In this document: in pieces, positions 6,793 to 13,555 of the stretch | How positions within the stretch are numbered: the first letter of the stretch is position 1 | Layout: each line of letters begins with the position of its first letter | Assembly: GCA_003501365.1 (NCBI GenBank) | Contig: DNPP01000456.1 | Span: 1-16,588 of the forward strand | Direction: 5' to 3' | DNA from: Bacillota bacterium | Lineage (GTDB): Bacteria; Bacillota; UBA4882; UBA8346 | DNA: 16,588 nucleotides | Translations under genes and position numbers: made by a program | Notes under the pieces: generated by a model | What the model was told of the DNA's origin: nothing | Seen by the model: only the letters and a program-made list of their open reading frames with translations | The model's database searches: none

Positions 6793-8175
6793 TCAACAGC
6801 GCACTCCAAGAAGAGTCTGCCCGATAAGCCTTCCCACGTGAACTCCGCTGGCGGACGCCTGGGATAACGAATGGGTTACACCTGAACCGTCACCCAAAAT
6901 GTACAATCCCTTAACCTTCGTCTCCAGGTTTTGATCAACTTCAACCTTTGAATTATAAAACTTAACTTCGACTCCGTACAGTAATGTACTTTCATTGGCC
7001 GTCCCGGGCGCAATTTTATCAAGAGCATGGATCATTTCAATAATATCGTCCAATTGCCTTTTCGGAATCACCAGACTCAAATCGCCGGGTGTGGCATTGA
7101 GAGTGGGTCGTAAAAAATTTTGGGCCAGTCGATGTTCATTGGTTCTTTGGCCTTTCACCAAATCTCCAAAACGTTGTACCAATACTCCCCCGCCCAACAT
7201 ATTGCTGAGGCGCGCAATGGATTCTCCATATTCATTGCTGTCTTTGAAGGGTTCCGTAAAGGTGTTGGATACTAACAAAGCAAAATTGGTATTCTCCGTG
7301 TGTAACTTGGGGTCGGAATAACTGTGTCCATTGACGGTAATGACCCCATTGGTGTTTTCGGTTACCACTTCACCATAGGGATTCATACAAAAAGTACGGA
7401 CAGCATCGGAATATTTTTTAGTCCGGTAAACGAGCTTGCTCTCGTAGACTTCATCGGTGATATGGCTAAAAACTTCGGCCGGGATTTCAACCCTGACTCC
7501 GATATCGACCCGGTTTCTTTTGGTGGTGATTCCTAATTTGTCGCAAACAGTGGATATCCACTTGGAACCTGAACGGCCTGTCGCCAAAATCAAATATCTA
7601 CTTGGATAGTCCTTGGAACCGGCATTGACCGTAAAACCATTTCTATCACCGGAGATGGTTCGTACTTCGGTATCGAAAATCATGTCAATCCGGCCTTTTA
7701 AATAATTATAAAAATTAGCGAGGATTACCCGGTTCCGATCGGTTCCAAAATGGCGAATCTGGGCTTCCAGTAAATGAAGGTCGTTTCTTAAGGCTTCGGT
7801 CTTGAGCCGCGAATTCGCTGTGGAATAAAGATGGGCTCCTTCTCCACCCATTTTGCAATTGACTTCATCCACATAATGCATCAGGGCTAACGCTTCTTTT
7901 TCACCGACATATTTAAATAATTCTCCCCCAAATTGATTGGTAATATTGTATTTGCCGTCGGACATACTGCCGCTTCCGCCGTAACCGCTTACAATGTTAC
8001 AAATATTACAATTAACGCATCTCTTTACCATTTTCCCATCGATGGGACATTTTCTGCCTTCAAGGGCATGTCCTTTTTCAATCATTAAAATTTTAATTTT
8101 GGGGTTGGTTTGCACCAATTCATAAGCGGCAAAAATTCCACAAGCTCCGGCACCAACAATAATTACATCATACAT
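6793..8175 (-). CDS. FAD-dependent dehydrogenase of the COG2509 type
   Basis: This 460-residue flavoprotein has a Rossmann-type FAD site at the N-terminus (VIIVGAGACG, residues 4-13) and E33 as the expected ribose-binding acid. A GYGGSGSMSDGKYN stretch (64-77) is characteristic of this uncharacterised family. A cysteine cluster C43, C53, C56, C59 precedes it and could hold a metal or iron-sulfur centre. ILATGRSG (about 196-203) and a C-terminal LYILGDGSG complete the flavin fold. The ATG start is supported by AAAGGTGATC upstream. It follows the deaminase-fusion gene by 59 bases on the same strand, with no terminator visible between them, so the two are probably co-transcribed. The substrate is unknown; the link to a deaminase hints at nucleobase, pterin or related amine chemistry, but that is inference only. 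Confidence 0.88.
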   Translation of the reverse strand: MYDVIIVGAGACGIFAAYELVQTNPKIKILMIEKGHALEGRKCPIDGKMVKRCVNCNICNIVSGYGGSGSMSDGKYNITNQFGGELFKYVGEKEALALMHYVDEVNCKMGGEGAHLYSTANSRLKTEALRNDLHLLEAQIRHFGTDRNRVILANFYNYLKGRIDMIFDTEVRTISGDRNGFTVNAGSKDYPSRYLILATGRSGSKWISTVCDKLGITTKRNRVDIGVRVEIPAEVFSHITDEVYESKLVYRTKKYSDAVRTFCMNPYGEVVTENTNGVITVNGHSYSDPKLHTENTNFALLVSNTFTEPFKDSNEYGESIARLSNMLGGGVLVQRFGDLVKGQRTNEHRLAQNFLRPTLNATPGDLSLVIPKRQLDDIIEMIHALDKIAPGTANESTLLYGVEVKFYNSKVEVDQNLETKVKGLYILGDGSGVTHSLSQASASGVHVGRLIGQTLLGVRC

Positions 8176-8234
8176 TGATTGATCACCTTTTATATAGTTT
8201 ATTGGACATCTGTCTTAACTGCAATATTTTAAAA

Positions 8235-9101
8235 TCAAGCCTGAATACTTACCATTTCTTCGCAATATTCGCTATAGGGGCGCAGTTTATCATAATTCCT
8301 CGAAAAATTCAGCCTGGGGTCGATTTGCTTCAATAAACAATCGGTTGAGGTTTCATTCAATCTTTTGCAAATATACCGGGTATCAAGGGCCAATATCCTA
8401 CAGGCTTCTAAAGTGGGACAGAAATTCATGGAATGGAATACAATCTCTTGATCGGTTTTTTTTATGACAGGCGCTTCTGCTGCAGTAATATGGAACCGTT
8501 CCAGCAATAATTGATAACCGGAACCTAGCAAATCATCTGTAATAAAATGAAAGCGGTGCCGATTTGCTTGGAACCATTTTGTTCTACGGCAGATTGAGTC
8601 TTCGTTCAGCGCGTCAAGTCCCCTGTCATCCACACCCCGTAAATTTTCAATTTCTTTTCTTACATCCTCACGGTATAAAACTGAACACTCGGTATTTAAA
8701 ATTCCCGCGGATATTTTGATATTGACATTTGATTGGTTAAAGACCTCGGTGCAAGGGAGGACAATTCTTTCTCTCCCCTGGGATAGGGCTTCATGAATTG
8801 AATATCCATAAGCTATCTCGGTAATACTTGACCAAACTATGGCCGAAGCGCACATCGGACAGGGTTCATGGGTGGATACTAAAATACAGCCGGAGAGTTT
8901 TTTCCCGAGCTTACGACTGGCTTCCCGGATTACATTCATTTCGGCATGGGAGGTAGGATCATTTTCGGTGTCTTCCTTATCATGCGCTGAGGCGATGATT
9001 TGACCATTTTTCATAATCGCGGCGCCGAAGCCGTGGTTGCCTTCGCATAAGCTGATTTTAGCTTCTTTGACGGCGATTTTCATGCATTCTTCGATATTCA
9101 T
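8235..9101 (-). CDS. Nucleoside/CMP-dCMP-type deaminase fused to an uncharacterised Cys-rich C-terminal domain
   Basis: The protein has 288 residues. The first 150 or so form a zinc-dependent cytidine-deaminase-fold domain: H52-A-E54 (SHAEMN) and P80-C81-P-M-C84 (HEPCPMCAS) give the zinc ligands and catalytic glutamate, as in guanine deaminase and TadA-like enzymes. Single-domain relatives stop near residue 155. Here about 135 more residues follow, with MNFCPTLEACRILALDTRYI (225-244) and a run to DPRLNFSRNYDKLRPYSEYC (261-280). The spaced C228, C234, C245, C255 and C280 are unusual for a cytosolic enzyme. I do not recognise this second domain. Start ATG follows GGAGGGTACC. It leads an operon with the FAD protein. 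Substrate (guanine, cytosine-like or a modified base) cannot be decided from the sequence. Confidence 0.85.
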   Translation of the reverse strand: MNIEECMKIAVKEAKISLCEGNHGFGAAIMKNGQIIASAHDKEDTENDPTSHAEMNVIREASRKLGKKLSGCILVSTHEPCPMCASAIVWSSITEIAYGYSIHEALSQGRERIVLPCTEVFNQSNVNIKISAGILNTECSVLYREDVRKEIENLRGVDDRGLDALNEDSICRRTKWFQANRHRFHFITDDLLGSGYQLLLERFHITAAEAPVIKKTDQEIVFHSMNFCPTLEACRILALDTRYICKRLNETSTDCLLKQIDPRLNFSRNYDKLRPYSEYCEEMVSIQA

Positions 9102-9127
9102 TGGTACCCTCCTTGCGAAAAAATATC

Positions 9128-9155
9128 ATTATAGAATAACATAAGGTTTTGACAA
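9128..9155 (-). promoter_or_regulatory. Promoter of deaminase-FAD operon
   Basis: On the minus strand TTGTCA (9150-9155), a 16-base spacer and a perfect TATAAT (9128-9133) lie 27 bases upstream of the deaminase start, ahead of a GGAGGG ribosome binding site. Confidence 0.7.
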
Positions 9156-9174
9156 AATCAAGGAGAGAAATTCC

Positions 9175-9282
9175 ATGGGCAGGTTTGCTCTTTTTTGTGA
9201 TTTGGCGGGTATCTCCGAAAGAAGGCCGGGGGCTCGATGTTGGGAGGCCGCGTTTATTCTGGGGGTTATTTATATAGGATGA
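9175..9282 (+). CDS. Possible 35-residue small ORF (weak)
   Basis: ATG 9175 is preceded by AAGGAG with a nine-base spacing, and the frame runs 35 codons to TGA at 9280-9282. The translation (MGRFALFCDLAGISERRPGA onward) has a hydrophobic tail ending ILGVIYIG. No promoter is seen at a usable position and no family is recognised. It may be chance or a remnant; it is listed only because the ribosome binding site is good. Confidence 0.2.
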   Translation: MGRFALFCDLAGISERRPGARCWEAAFILGVIYIG

Positions 9283-9352
9283 AATAATATTTTGAATGCT
9301 TGATTTGCAAAAAATTAGACTCTGAAGGCAGGCCTAACAAAAAGAACTGAGA

Positions 9353-9390
9353 TAGGATTAACAGGATTTTATGGATTTACGGGATTTTTA
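9353..9390. repeat. GGATTnAC-type short iterated repeat
   Basis: A run of near-identical 8-10 base units (AGGATTAAC, AGGATTTTAT, GGATTTAC, GGGATTTT) extends up to the stop codon of the DUF2461 gene. Such AGGATTnACAGGATT tracts are familiar dispersed intergenic repeats in environmental bacteria. This is the second repeat of that general kind in the window (see 413-484). Confidence 0.6.
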
Positions 9391-10083
9391 TTTTAGACCG
9401 CTAAGCCTCTGCTCCTGGATATCACATAAAAAAGCATAGATGGGCTGGAGAATATCAAAACCCGTTACTAACTCCCCGACTAATTTTTTAGAAAAAGTTG
9501 ATTTCAAATTGGTTGAAGTATAGTCAAAATTAATATTTTTGCGGGTATACCAGTCTTTCACGGCTTCGGGGAAATCAGCAGACTGCAGTTTTTTGTATTT
9601 TTCGCCGGTAAATTGGAAGGTATTCTGCTGTTGATAACAGGCGAGTGCTCGCAAAAACGCCGGATGGTTTTTGGCGATATATTCCCGAAAAAGTTGCAAG
9701 GTTTCTTTGGATGCGGCATAGTAGCCCATCCCATAGCTAAAGTGCATGGGAGAAATATCAAAGTAAAAGGCGGGCCATTCCGGACCCGATCTTTTATTGC
9801 GCATGAAAACCAACCACATATTTTCCCGGAAAAGCGACTTATCCTTGGAAAAGCGGGTGTCCCGGTAAATACGGGAAATAGTTCTGCCGATAGCCGGTTT
9901 CACCTCCATCAGCGGGTCGAGTTCCAGGAGATGACTACTTAATTCACTGACCAGTTCTTTGAGGGGCGAGAGGACAAAATTGTTATACTCCGTTTTGTGT
10001 TCCTCAAACCATGTCTTACTATCATTAAGCCGGTTTTCAAAGAGAAATTCCAAAGTGTTGCTACAAAATCCATTAAAACTCAT
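9388..10083 (-). CDS. DUF2461 (TIGR02453) family protein
   Basis: This 231-residue cytosolic protein has the family's diagnostic core RIYRDTRFSKDKSLFRENMW (residues about 71-90) and the opening pattern FLFENRLNDSKTWFEEHKTEY, both well conserved in DUF2461 proteins. Length is normal for the family and nothing is missing. The biochemical function of DUF2461 is not established. The ATG start is very well supported by GGAGGTACCAAA. It is the last gene of a minus-strand set behind the MarR-type repressor and the PNPOx-like protein, 58 bases from the latter, so it is probably part of the same transcript. Confidence 0.9.
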   Translation of the reverse strand: MSFNGFCSNTLEFLFENRLNDSKTWFEEHKTEYNNFVLSPLKELVSELSSHLLELDPLMEVKPAIGRTISRIYRDTRFSKDKSLFRENMWLVFMRNKRSGPEWPAFYFDISPMHFSYGMGYYAASKETLQLFREYIAKNHPAFLRALACYQQQNTFQFTGEKYKKLQSADFPEAVKDWYTRKNINFDYTSTNLKSTFSKKLVGELVTGFDILQPIYAFLCDIQEQRLSGLK

Positions 10084-10141
10084 TTTGGTACCTCCGGGTC
10101 CATTGATGTCAACTTAAATCCGTTTCGAAAATATGATAGCG

Positions 10142-10564
10142 TTATTCAATATTGAAACTATGCTTTTGTAAAGCATGATAATAATTGGCGCTGGTGGCGG
10201 TAAACTTCAAAATACAGTAATCCGGGTCGGTCACGCCTTTTGGATAATATATTTTCCAGAAAGGACGCCAGAAACGCCGTTTTGTTTCATCATCGTTCAA
10301 TACCTCGATTTCGCCTACCAACATCAATCCATGGATTTTGATTCTGCCATAGAAATAGAGACAGGCTTTGGGATTTTTCAAAAATTGCCCGACCCGCATG
10401 GAAGAGGTATTAGTGGATAAGTAAAAGGTTTTCAGACCTTCGTGAGTGGTTTTAAACATTGCCTTGGAGTTTGGGTAGCCGTTCTGATCAACGGAGCAAA
10501 CAATAATGTTCCGTGTATGGGCAATCAATTTGTTGATTTTAGCCATAATTTTTGCATTCTTCAT
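10142..10564 (-). CDS. Pyridoxamine 5'-phosphate oxidase-like flavin-binding protein
   Basis: This 140-residue split-barrel protein resembles the general-stress-protein 26 branch of the PNPOx-like family, which binds FMN or a similar cofactor in a dimer. It starts with MAKINKLIAHTRNIIVCSVD, followed by GYPNSKAMFKT and FYLSTNTSSMRVGQFLKNPK. The last stretch is the conserved region, with the S-x2-V pattern near the phosphate-binding site and a following KN-x-KACLYF strand. Start ATG 10562-10564 directly abuts the MarR stop (TAAATG), implying translational coupling, and AAAGGGG lies just upstream inside the MarR gene. Being under a MarR-type repressor suggests a stress, redox or drug response. 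The substrate is unknown; true PdxH activity is unlikely at this length. Confidence 0.88.
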   Translation of the reverse strand: MKNAKIMAKINKLIAHTRNIIVCSVDQNGYPNSKAMFKTTHEGLKTFYLSTNTSSMRVGQFLKNPKACLYFYGRIKIHGLMLVGEIEVLNDDETKRRFWRPFWKIYYPKGVTDPDYCILKFTATSANYYHALQKHSFNIE

Positions 10565-10984
10565 TTACTGACCCCTTTCATATTGTTTCAAGTTGTCCAA
10601 AATCTTAGCCAGTGTTTTTTCAAAGGCATCGATAGCTTCGCAGGAAAAACCCTGATAAAATATTCGGTTCATCTCCAGGGATACTGCTTGATATTTTTGA
10701 TGGAGCGATTTTGATTTTTCGGTTAAAGTGATCCGGATCTGGCGCCGATCCTGGGAGTCAAAATTCCTTTTAATATGACCTTGTTGTTCCATGCGCTCCA
10801 ACATACTGGTTAGGGTTGACTTGGACAGGGATGTCTTTTGGCCGAGTGCGCTGATGGCTAGATCGTCGTTTTGCCATAAAACAAAGAGAATACGGCCCTG
10901 GGGGCCATTAAAATCATCAATACCGTATTTTTTAAGGAGCTTTTCAAAAATCCGGTTTTGAACTTGACTTAATTGAGAAATCAA
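10565..10984 (-). CDS. MarR-family transcriptional regulator
   Basis: This 139-residue winged-helix protein has the recognition helix region ALGQKTSLSKSTLTSMLERM (residues about 47-66), the typical MarR S-x-ST-x-T-x-M-x-x-R-x-E pattern. The wing follows as GHIKRNFDSQDRRQIRITLT with the DxRx2-x2-x-LT signature; flanking helices form the dimer interface. Start appears to be TTG at 10982-10984, since an in-frame stop lies only nine codons upstream and no ATG is close; the ribosome binding site (AGGGCGG) is moderate. It heads the operon with the PNPOx-like and DUF2461 genes. Its promoter carries a perfect 18-bp palindrome, the likely operator, predicting autorepression relieved by a small molecule or oxidant. 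Confidence 0.92.
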   Translation of the reverse strand: MISQLSQVQNRIFEKLLKKYGIDDFNGPQGRILFVLWQNDDLAISALGQKTSLSKSTLTSMLERMEQQGHIKRNFDSQDRRQIRITLTEKSKSLHQKYQAVSLEMNRIFYQGFSCEAIDAFEKTLAKILDNLKQYERGQ

Positions 10985-11044
10985 AAAACCGCCCTGCGTT
11001 TGGGTAGGAATTTATTAAACACCCTTTCAAAAGTTCTCTATAAA

Positions 11045-11073
11045 ATAGTACTATATAGTACTACCGTTGTCAA
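11045..11073 (-). promoter_or_regulatory. MarR operon promoter with 18-bp perfect palindromic operator
   Basis: On the minus strand TTGACA (11068-11073), a 17-base spacer and TACTAT (11045-11050) form the promoter. The sequence TAGTACTATATAGTACTA (11046-11063) equals its own reverse complement and covers the spacer and the -10 box. This is the expected size and position for a MarR-dimer operator. Confidence 0.8.
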
Positions 11074-11129
11074 TCAGAGAATTTCCATTTCATCTTTTGA
11101 TATTGTTGAATCTTGCACTTTGGTTACAC

Positions 11130-11158
11130 TTGACAGCAAGGCCGGGATCCCCTATACT
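11130..11158 (+). promoter_or_regulatory. Sigma-A promoter of ZTP riboswitch transcript
   Basis: TTGACA (11130-11135), exactly 17 bases, then TATACT (11153-11158). Transcription would begin near 11165, about 15 bases before the riboswitch P1 stem. The promoter looks fully intact although the gene it served is destroyed. Confidence 0.8.
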
Positions 11159-11177
11159 GAAATAAAAATTGGAAGTT

Positions 11178-11252
11178 TTCATGCAACTGGCGGGTCGTAG
11201 AATTAACCATCGGGAGCATGCACGAGAGAACGATTACTGATCGCCTGGGTTG
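11178..11252 (+). ncRNA. ZTP (pfl) riboswitch
   Basis: The P1 stem is CATGC (11180-11184) with GCATG (11216-11220). Inside it lie the conserved words AACTGGCGG (11185 onward) and CCATCGGGAGC (11207-11217), and after it CGCCTGGG (11242-11249). GGCG and CGCC can form the family pseudoknot. Order, spacing and these words match the pfl motif that binds ZMP/ZTP (AICAR ribotides) and controls folate and purine one-carbon genes in Bacillota. A terminator using the CGCCTGG strand follows, so ligand binding should favour readthrough. The downstream gene is a remnant consistent with AICAR transformylase, the expected type of target. Confidence 0.85.
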
Positions 11253-11279
11253 AAATTTTTCCAGGCGGTTTTTGTTTTT
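11242..11279 (+). terminator. Riboswitch-controlled intrinsic terminator
   Basis: A 7-bp stem CGCCTGG (11242-11248) with CCAGGCG (11261-11267) is followed by a T-rich run (11269-11279). The left strand overlaps the ZTP riboswitch pseudoknot strand, giving mutually exclusive ligand-bound and terminating folds. Confidence 0.85.
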
Positions 11280-11292
11280 GGAAGGAGAATCG

Positions 11293-11481
11293 TTGGAAGA
11301 TCTTATCAATTAAACCTCGATCCGGCAAGTAAGTGACAATTTTTCTGCAATGACGCAGAAAAATTGGCCGGATCGGGTTCATTGTTTGAATCCGGCAAGT
11401 TTAAATACGACTGAGGTTTTGGGGTTACTTGCCGGATTCAAGTTAAAGTATGGACGCAATCCTCATCAAAAGCCGAAGGAG
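11293..11481 (+). pseudogene. Split, truncated AICAR transformylase-like (PurH-type) gene start
   Basis: Downstream of the riboswitch terminator, AAGGAG (11282-11287) precedes TTG 11293, which reads MEDLIN and stops at 11311. The same frame resumes at 11440 after a palindromic element with KLKYGRNPHQKPK. LKYG-x-NPHQKP is the conserved N-terminal motif of AICAR formyltransferase enzymes, known from PurH and stand-alone versions. Joining MEDL to KLKYGRNPHQKP gives a normal-looking N-terminus. Homology ends near 11481, directly next to the toxin remnant stop at 11486, so the remaining protein is gone. The riboswitch type independently supports this identity. Confidence 0.6.
11319..11440. mobile_element. 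Palindromic MITE/REP-like element with 13-bp terminal inverted repeats
   Basis: ATCCGGCAAGTAA (11320-11332) is perfectly inverted at 11425-11437. Inside are two hairpins. The first has an outer stem CGATCCGGC (11318-11326) with GCCGGATCG (11367-11375), and a 12-bp inner stem CAATTTTTCTGC (11337-11348) with GCAGAAAAATTG (11355-11366). The second is a 15-bp stem, 11386-11400 with 11427-11441. The word ATCCGGCAAGT occurs twice in direct orientation (11320, 11390). No transposase is encoded. It splits the AICAR transformylase-like remnant, which suggests it moved in. Confidence 0.65.
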
Positions 11482-11485
11482 ACAG

Positions 11486-11698
11486 CTATAATAATTCTTT
11501 TAACAAGGGTTGGTAATTTCTTGCGTCATGCAAAACACGGTATACATAAATCCGGTCATCGATTAGGCGGTAAAAAGCGATATAAGGGTCAACGATGACC
11601 ATTCTGAAACTAAACTTAGTGAGAGAACGGCAGGCCAGCAGCGTTCCGGAGTAATGCAAGTCTTCAAGGCGGCGTAAAAATTGGATGATTTTATTGCC
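11486..11698 (-). pseudogene. RelE/ParE-type toxin remnant lacking its N-terminus
   Basis: The minus-strand frame ending at TAG 11486-11488 reads GNKIIQFLRRLEDLHYSGT, then FRMVIVDPYIAFYRL and IYVYRVLHDARNY. This is the C-terminal part of a RelE/ParE-superfamily toxin (the RVLHxxRxY signature). There is no start codon or ribosome binding site, and the first 40 or so residues that normally follow the antitoxin stop are absent. The upstream antitoxin frame instead reads straight into this region out of frame. Seventy residues remain, so the mRNA-interferase or gyrase-poison fold is incomplete. Confidence 0.7.
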
Positions 11699-11907
11699 GG
11701 AGCGCCGGAAAGGCGCTGTTTTTCCGCAAATAATAGTTTTTCTCTTAAATCAAGCATAGCTTCTCTACGCTCAAACGCTTCAATACTCATTACTATCAAA
11801 TCACCCTCGCCGTTTCGGGTGATATACACCGGTTCGGCTTTTTCATGGGCTAGTTTAGCGATAGTGTTGTAGTCGTTGCGGAGCGTTGTCGATGATTTAA
11901 TAATCAT
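11563..11907 (-). CDS. PhdYeFM-type antitoxin with aberrant C-terminal tail
   Basis: Residues 1-70 are a typical Phd/YefM antitoxin. MIIKSSTTLRNDYNTIAKLA starts the DNA-binding fold, EPVYITRNGEGDLIVMS follows, and the helical part EAMLDLREKLLFAEKQRLSG leads toward the toxin-binding tail. After residue 70 the reading frame enters the decayed toxin gene in the wrong frame, adding about 44 unrelated residues. A deletion between antitoxin 3' end and toxin 5' part explains both genes' state. Start ATG 11905-11907 has GGAGG eight bases upstream. TATAAT-like words lie in the AT-rich upstream region (11940-11945), where autorepression is expected in the family. The N-terminal domain could still bind DNA, but neutralising a toxin is not expected. 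Confidence 0.75.
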   Translation of the reverse strand: MIIKSSTTLRNDYNTIAKLAHEKAEPVYITRNGEGDLIVMSIEAFERREAMLDLREKLLFAEKQRLSGAPAIKSSNFYAALKTCITPERCWPAVLSLSLVSEWSSLTLISLFTA

Positions 11908-12094
11908 GAAGAGGGCCTCCGATTTAATTATTCGATGATTATTATATGCTAATTTTGATAGAATAAAAATATTGGTTAACGAATCAAATGACTTTTAAGA
12001 CGGTCCGGGAAGACATTGTAATTAAGGTTTATTATATGGTAAGGACGCCAACCGGACTTTAGGTTATTTTATCATTAAATGAGGAGATTGGTTG

Positions 12095-12895
12095 ATGGAC
12101 GCTATCGTTAACGCTAGATTTTATGGTGCGAAGCCTTATCAAGCGGCCGTCATTCACGGCGGGCCGGGTGCTTTGGGAACAGTTGCCGCCATAGCCCGGG
12201 AACTATCAAAAGATTACGGGGTCATGGAACCCTTGCAAACGAAAAACTCCATCGCCGAACTATTGCAAGAACTTGACGATATCATATCCGCTACCTGTGA
12301 CGGACCGATTTCATTGATTGGCCATTCCTGGGGCGCTTGGTTGGGATTCATCTATGCGGCGGAATATTCGGAAAAAGTAAAAAAGCTGATCCTTGTTGGG
12401 AGCGGTCCGTTTGAAATAGAATACGTGGCCGAGATTGACCAAAACCGGATGAAACATTTGACGCAACCGGAAATCACCCAATATTATGCGCTATTGACTG
12501 CATTAGACGCCGAGGAAACCAAGAACAAAGATCAATTGATGCAGCAGCTCGGCGGGTTGGTGGAAAAGGCTGATAACTTCTGCGCCGTTGAAATTGAAAC
12601 GGATCATGACGAATGTTTTCCGGTTTGCGGGGATATGTATAGCACTATCTGGGCAGAAGCTTCCGAACTGCGTGAAAAAGGTAAATTGCTGGCGCTTGCC
12701 GACAAAATAACCTGTCCGGTTGTAATCATTCACGGCGAACATGATCCGCATCCTTTGGACGGAGTGAGAGTACCCCTGGAAAAAAGGATTAAAGATTTAC
12801 GGATTCATAGTCTTAAAAAATGCGGCCATAATCCCTGGAAAGAAAAGTATGCCCGAGCCCTTTTTTATGAAATCCTTCGGAAGGAAATGGGGTAA
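12095..12895 (+). CDS. Alpha/beta-hydrolase fold protein
   Basis: This 266-residue cytosolic hydrolase has all parts of the catalytic machinery. HGGPG (about 20-24) forms the oxyanion turn, the nucleophile elbow is GHSWGAW (about 75-81), and the acid is in HGEHDPHPLDG. The base histidine is in KKCGHNPWKEKYA near the C-terminus. HGGPG occurs in prolyl iminopeptidases and related esterases or C-C hydrolases; the cap domain (about 110-200) is not diagnostic, so the substrate is unknown. ATG 12095 is preferred over TTG 12092 because GAGGAG is best spaced to it. It is probably transcribed alone or with the acetyltransferase 71 bases downstream. Confidence 0.88.
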   Translation: MDAIVNARFYGAKPYQAAVIHGGPGALGTVAAIARELSKDYGVMEPLQTKNSIAELLQELDDIISATCDGPISLIGHSWGAWLGFIYAAEYSEKVKKLILVGSGPFEIEYVAEIDQNRMKHLTQPEITQYYALLTALDAEETKNKDQLMQQLGGLVEKADNFCAVEIETDHDECFPVCGDMYSTIWAEASELREKGKLLALADKITCPVVIIHGEHDPHPLDGVRVPLEKRIKDLRIHSLKKCGHNPWKEKYARALFYEILRKEMG

Positions 12896-12966
12896 AAAAT
12901 TGGTGAAGATAGACCTGAGAGCGGACAGGGCTTGGAAATTCATGTCGGGAAGAAGGGGGATATGGA

Positions 12967-13533
12967 ATGACGGAATTGATTTTTAAGGGCACGCCGCAGT
13001 TGAAGACTGATCGGTTGATATTACGGAAAATTACCCCGGCAGATGCCGGAGATATTTTCGAATATGCCTCCGATGAAGAAGTATCCCGATATGTCATTTG
13101 GGATACTCACAAAACTATCGAGGATTCGAGGGAATTTATCCGATTGACTTTAGAGCGGTATGAACGGGACGAAGCCGGCGACTGGGGTATTGTTTGGCGA
13201 GAGAATGGCAAATTAATCGGAACGGCCGGTTTTGGATGGCATGATATGAATAATCGGCGGGCGGAAATCGGTTATGTGCTGGCGAGACCTTATTGGGGTC
13301 AGGGAATTATGCCGGAAGCGGCTAGACGGATAGTACAATTTGGTTTTGAAGAAATGGGTCTCAACCGAGTTGAGTGTTGTCACTTTCTGCCCAATGAAAA
13401 GTCGGGCCGGGTGATGCAGAAAGTGGGTATGAGCTTTGAAGGAATCGCCCGCGAAAGAATATTAGCCAAGGACAGGTTCTGGGATATTAAACAATACGCC
13501 ATTCTAAGGTCGGATCGATCTATCGAATTATAA
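12967..13533 (+). CDS. GNAT-family N-acetyltransferase (RimJ/RimL-like)
   Basis: This 188-residue acetyl-CoA-dependent transferase has the RimJ/RimL-type opening LKTDRLILRKITPADAGDIF (about 12-31). It then has GTAGFGWHDMNNRRAEIGYV and the acetyl-CoA pyrophosphate loop region YWGQGIMPEAARRIVQFGFE (about 113-132; Q/RxxGxG/A-like). The family ending NRVECCHFLPNEKSGRVMQK and VGMSFEGIARERI completes it. Members acetylate N-terminal amines of ribosomal proteins, small molecules or antibiotics; the target here cannot be told. ATG follows AAGGGGGATATGGA. It is the second gene after the hydrolase; what follows is decayed. Confidence 0.92.
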   Translation: MTELIFKGTPQLKTDRLILRKITPADAGDIFEYASDEEVSRYVIWDTHKTIEDSREFIRLTLERYERDEAGDWGIVWRENGKLIGTAGFGWHDMNNRRAEIGYVLARPYWGQGIMPEAARRIVQFGFEEMGLNRVECCHFLPNEKSGRVMQKVGMSFEGIARERILAKDRFWDIKQYAILRSDRSIEL

Positions 13534-13555
13534 CTAAACTATATTCCATTGATAG

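Noticed and set aside
11350..11598. 82-codon plus-strand ORF as an intact protein
   Set aside because: Only the KLKYGRNPHQKP segment resembles a known protein; its start lies in the palindromic element and its end runs antisense through the toxin remnant.
12503..12751. 82-codon minus-strand ORF
   Set aside because: It is antisense to the alpha/beta hydrolase and has no ribosome binding site or recognisable motif.
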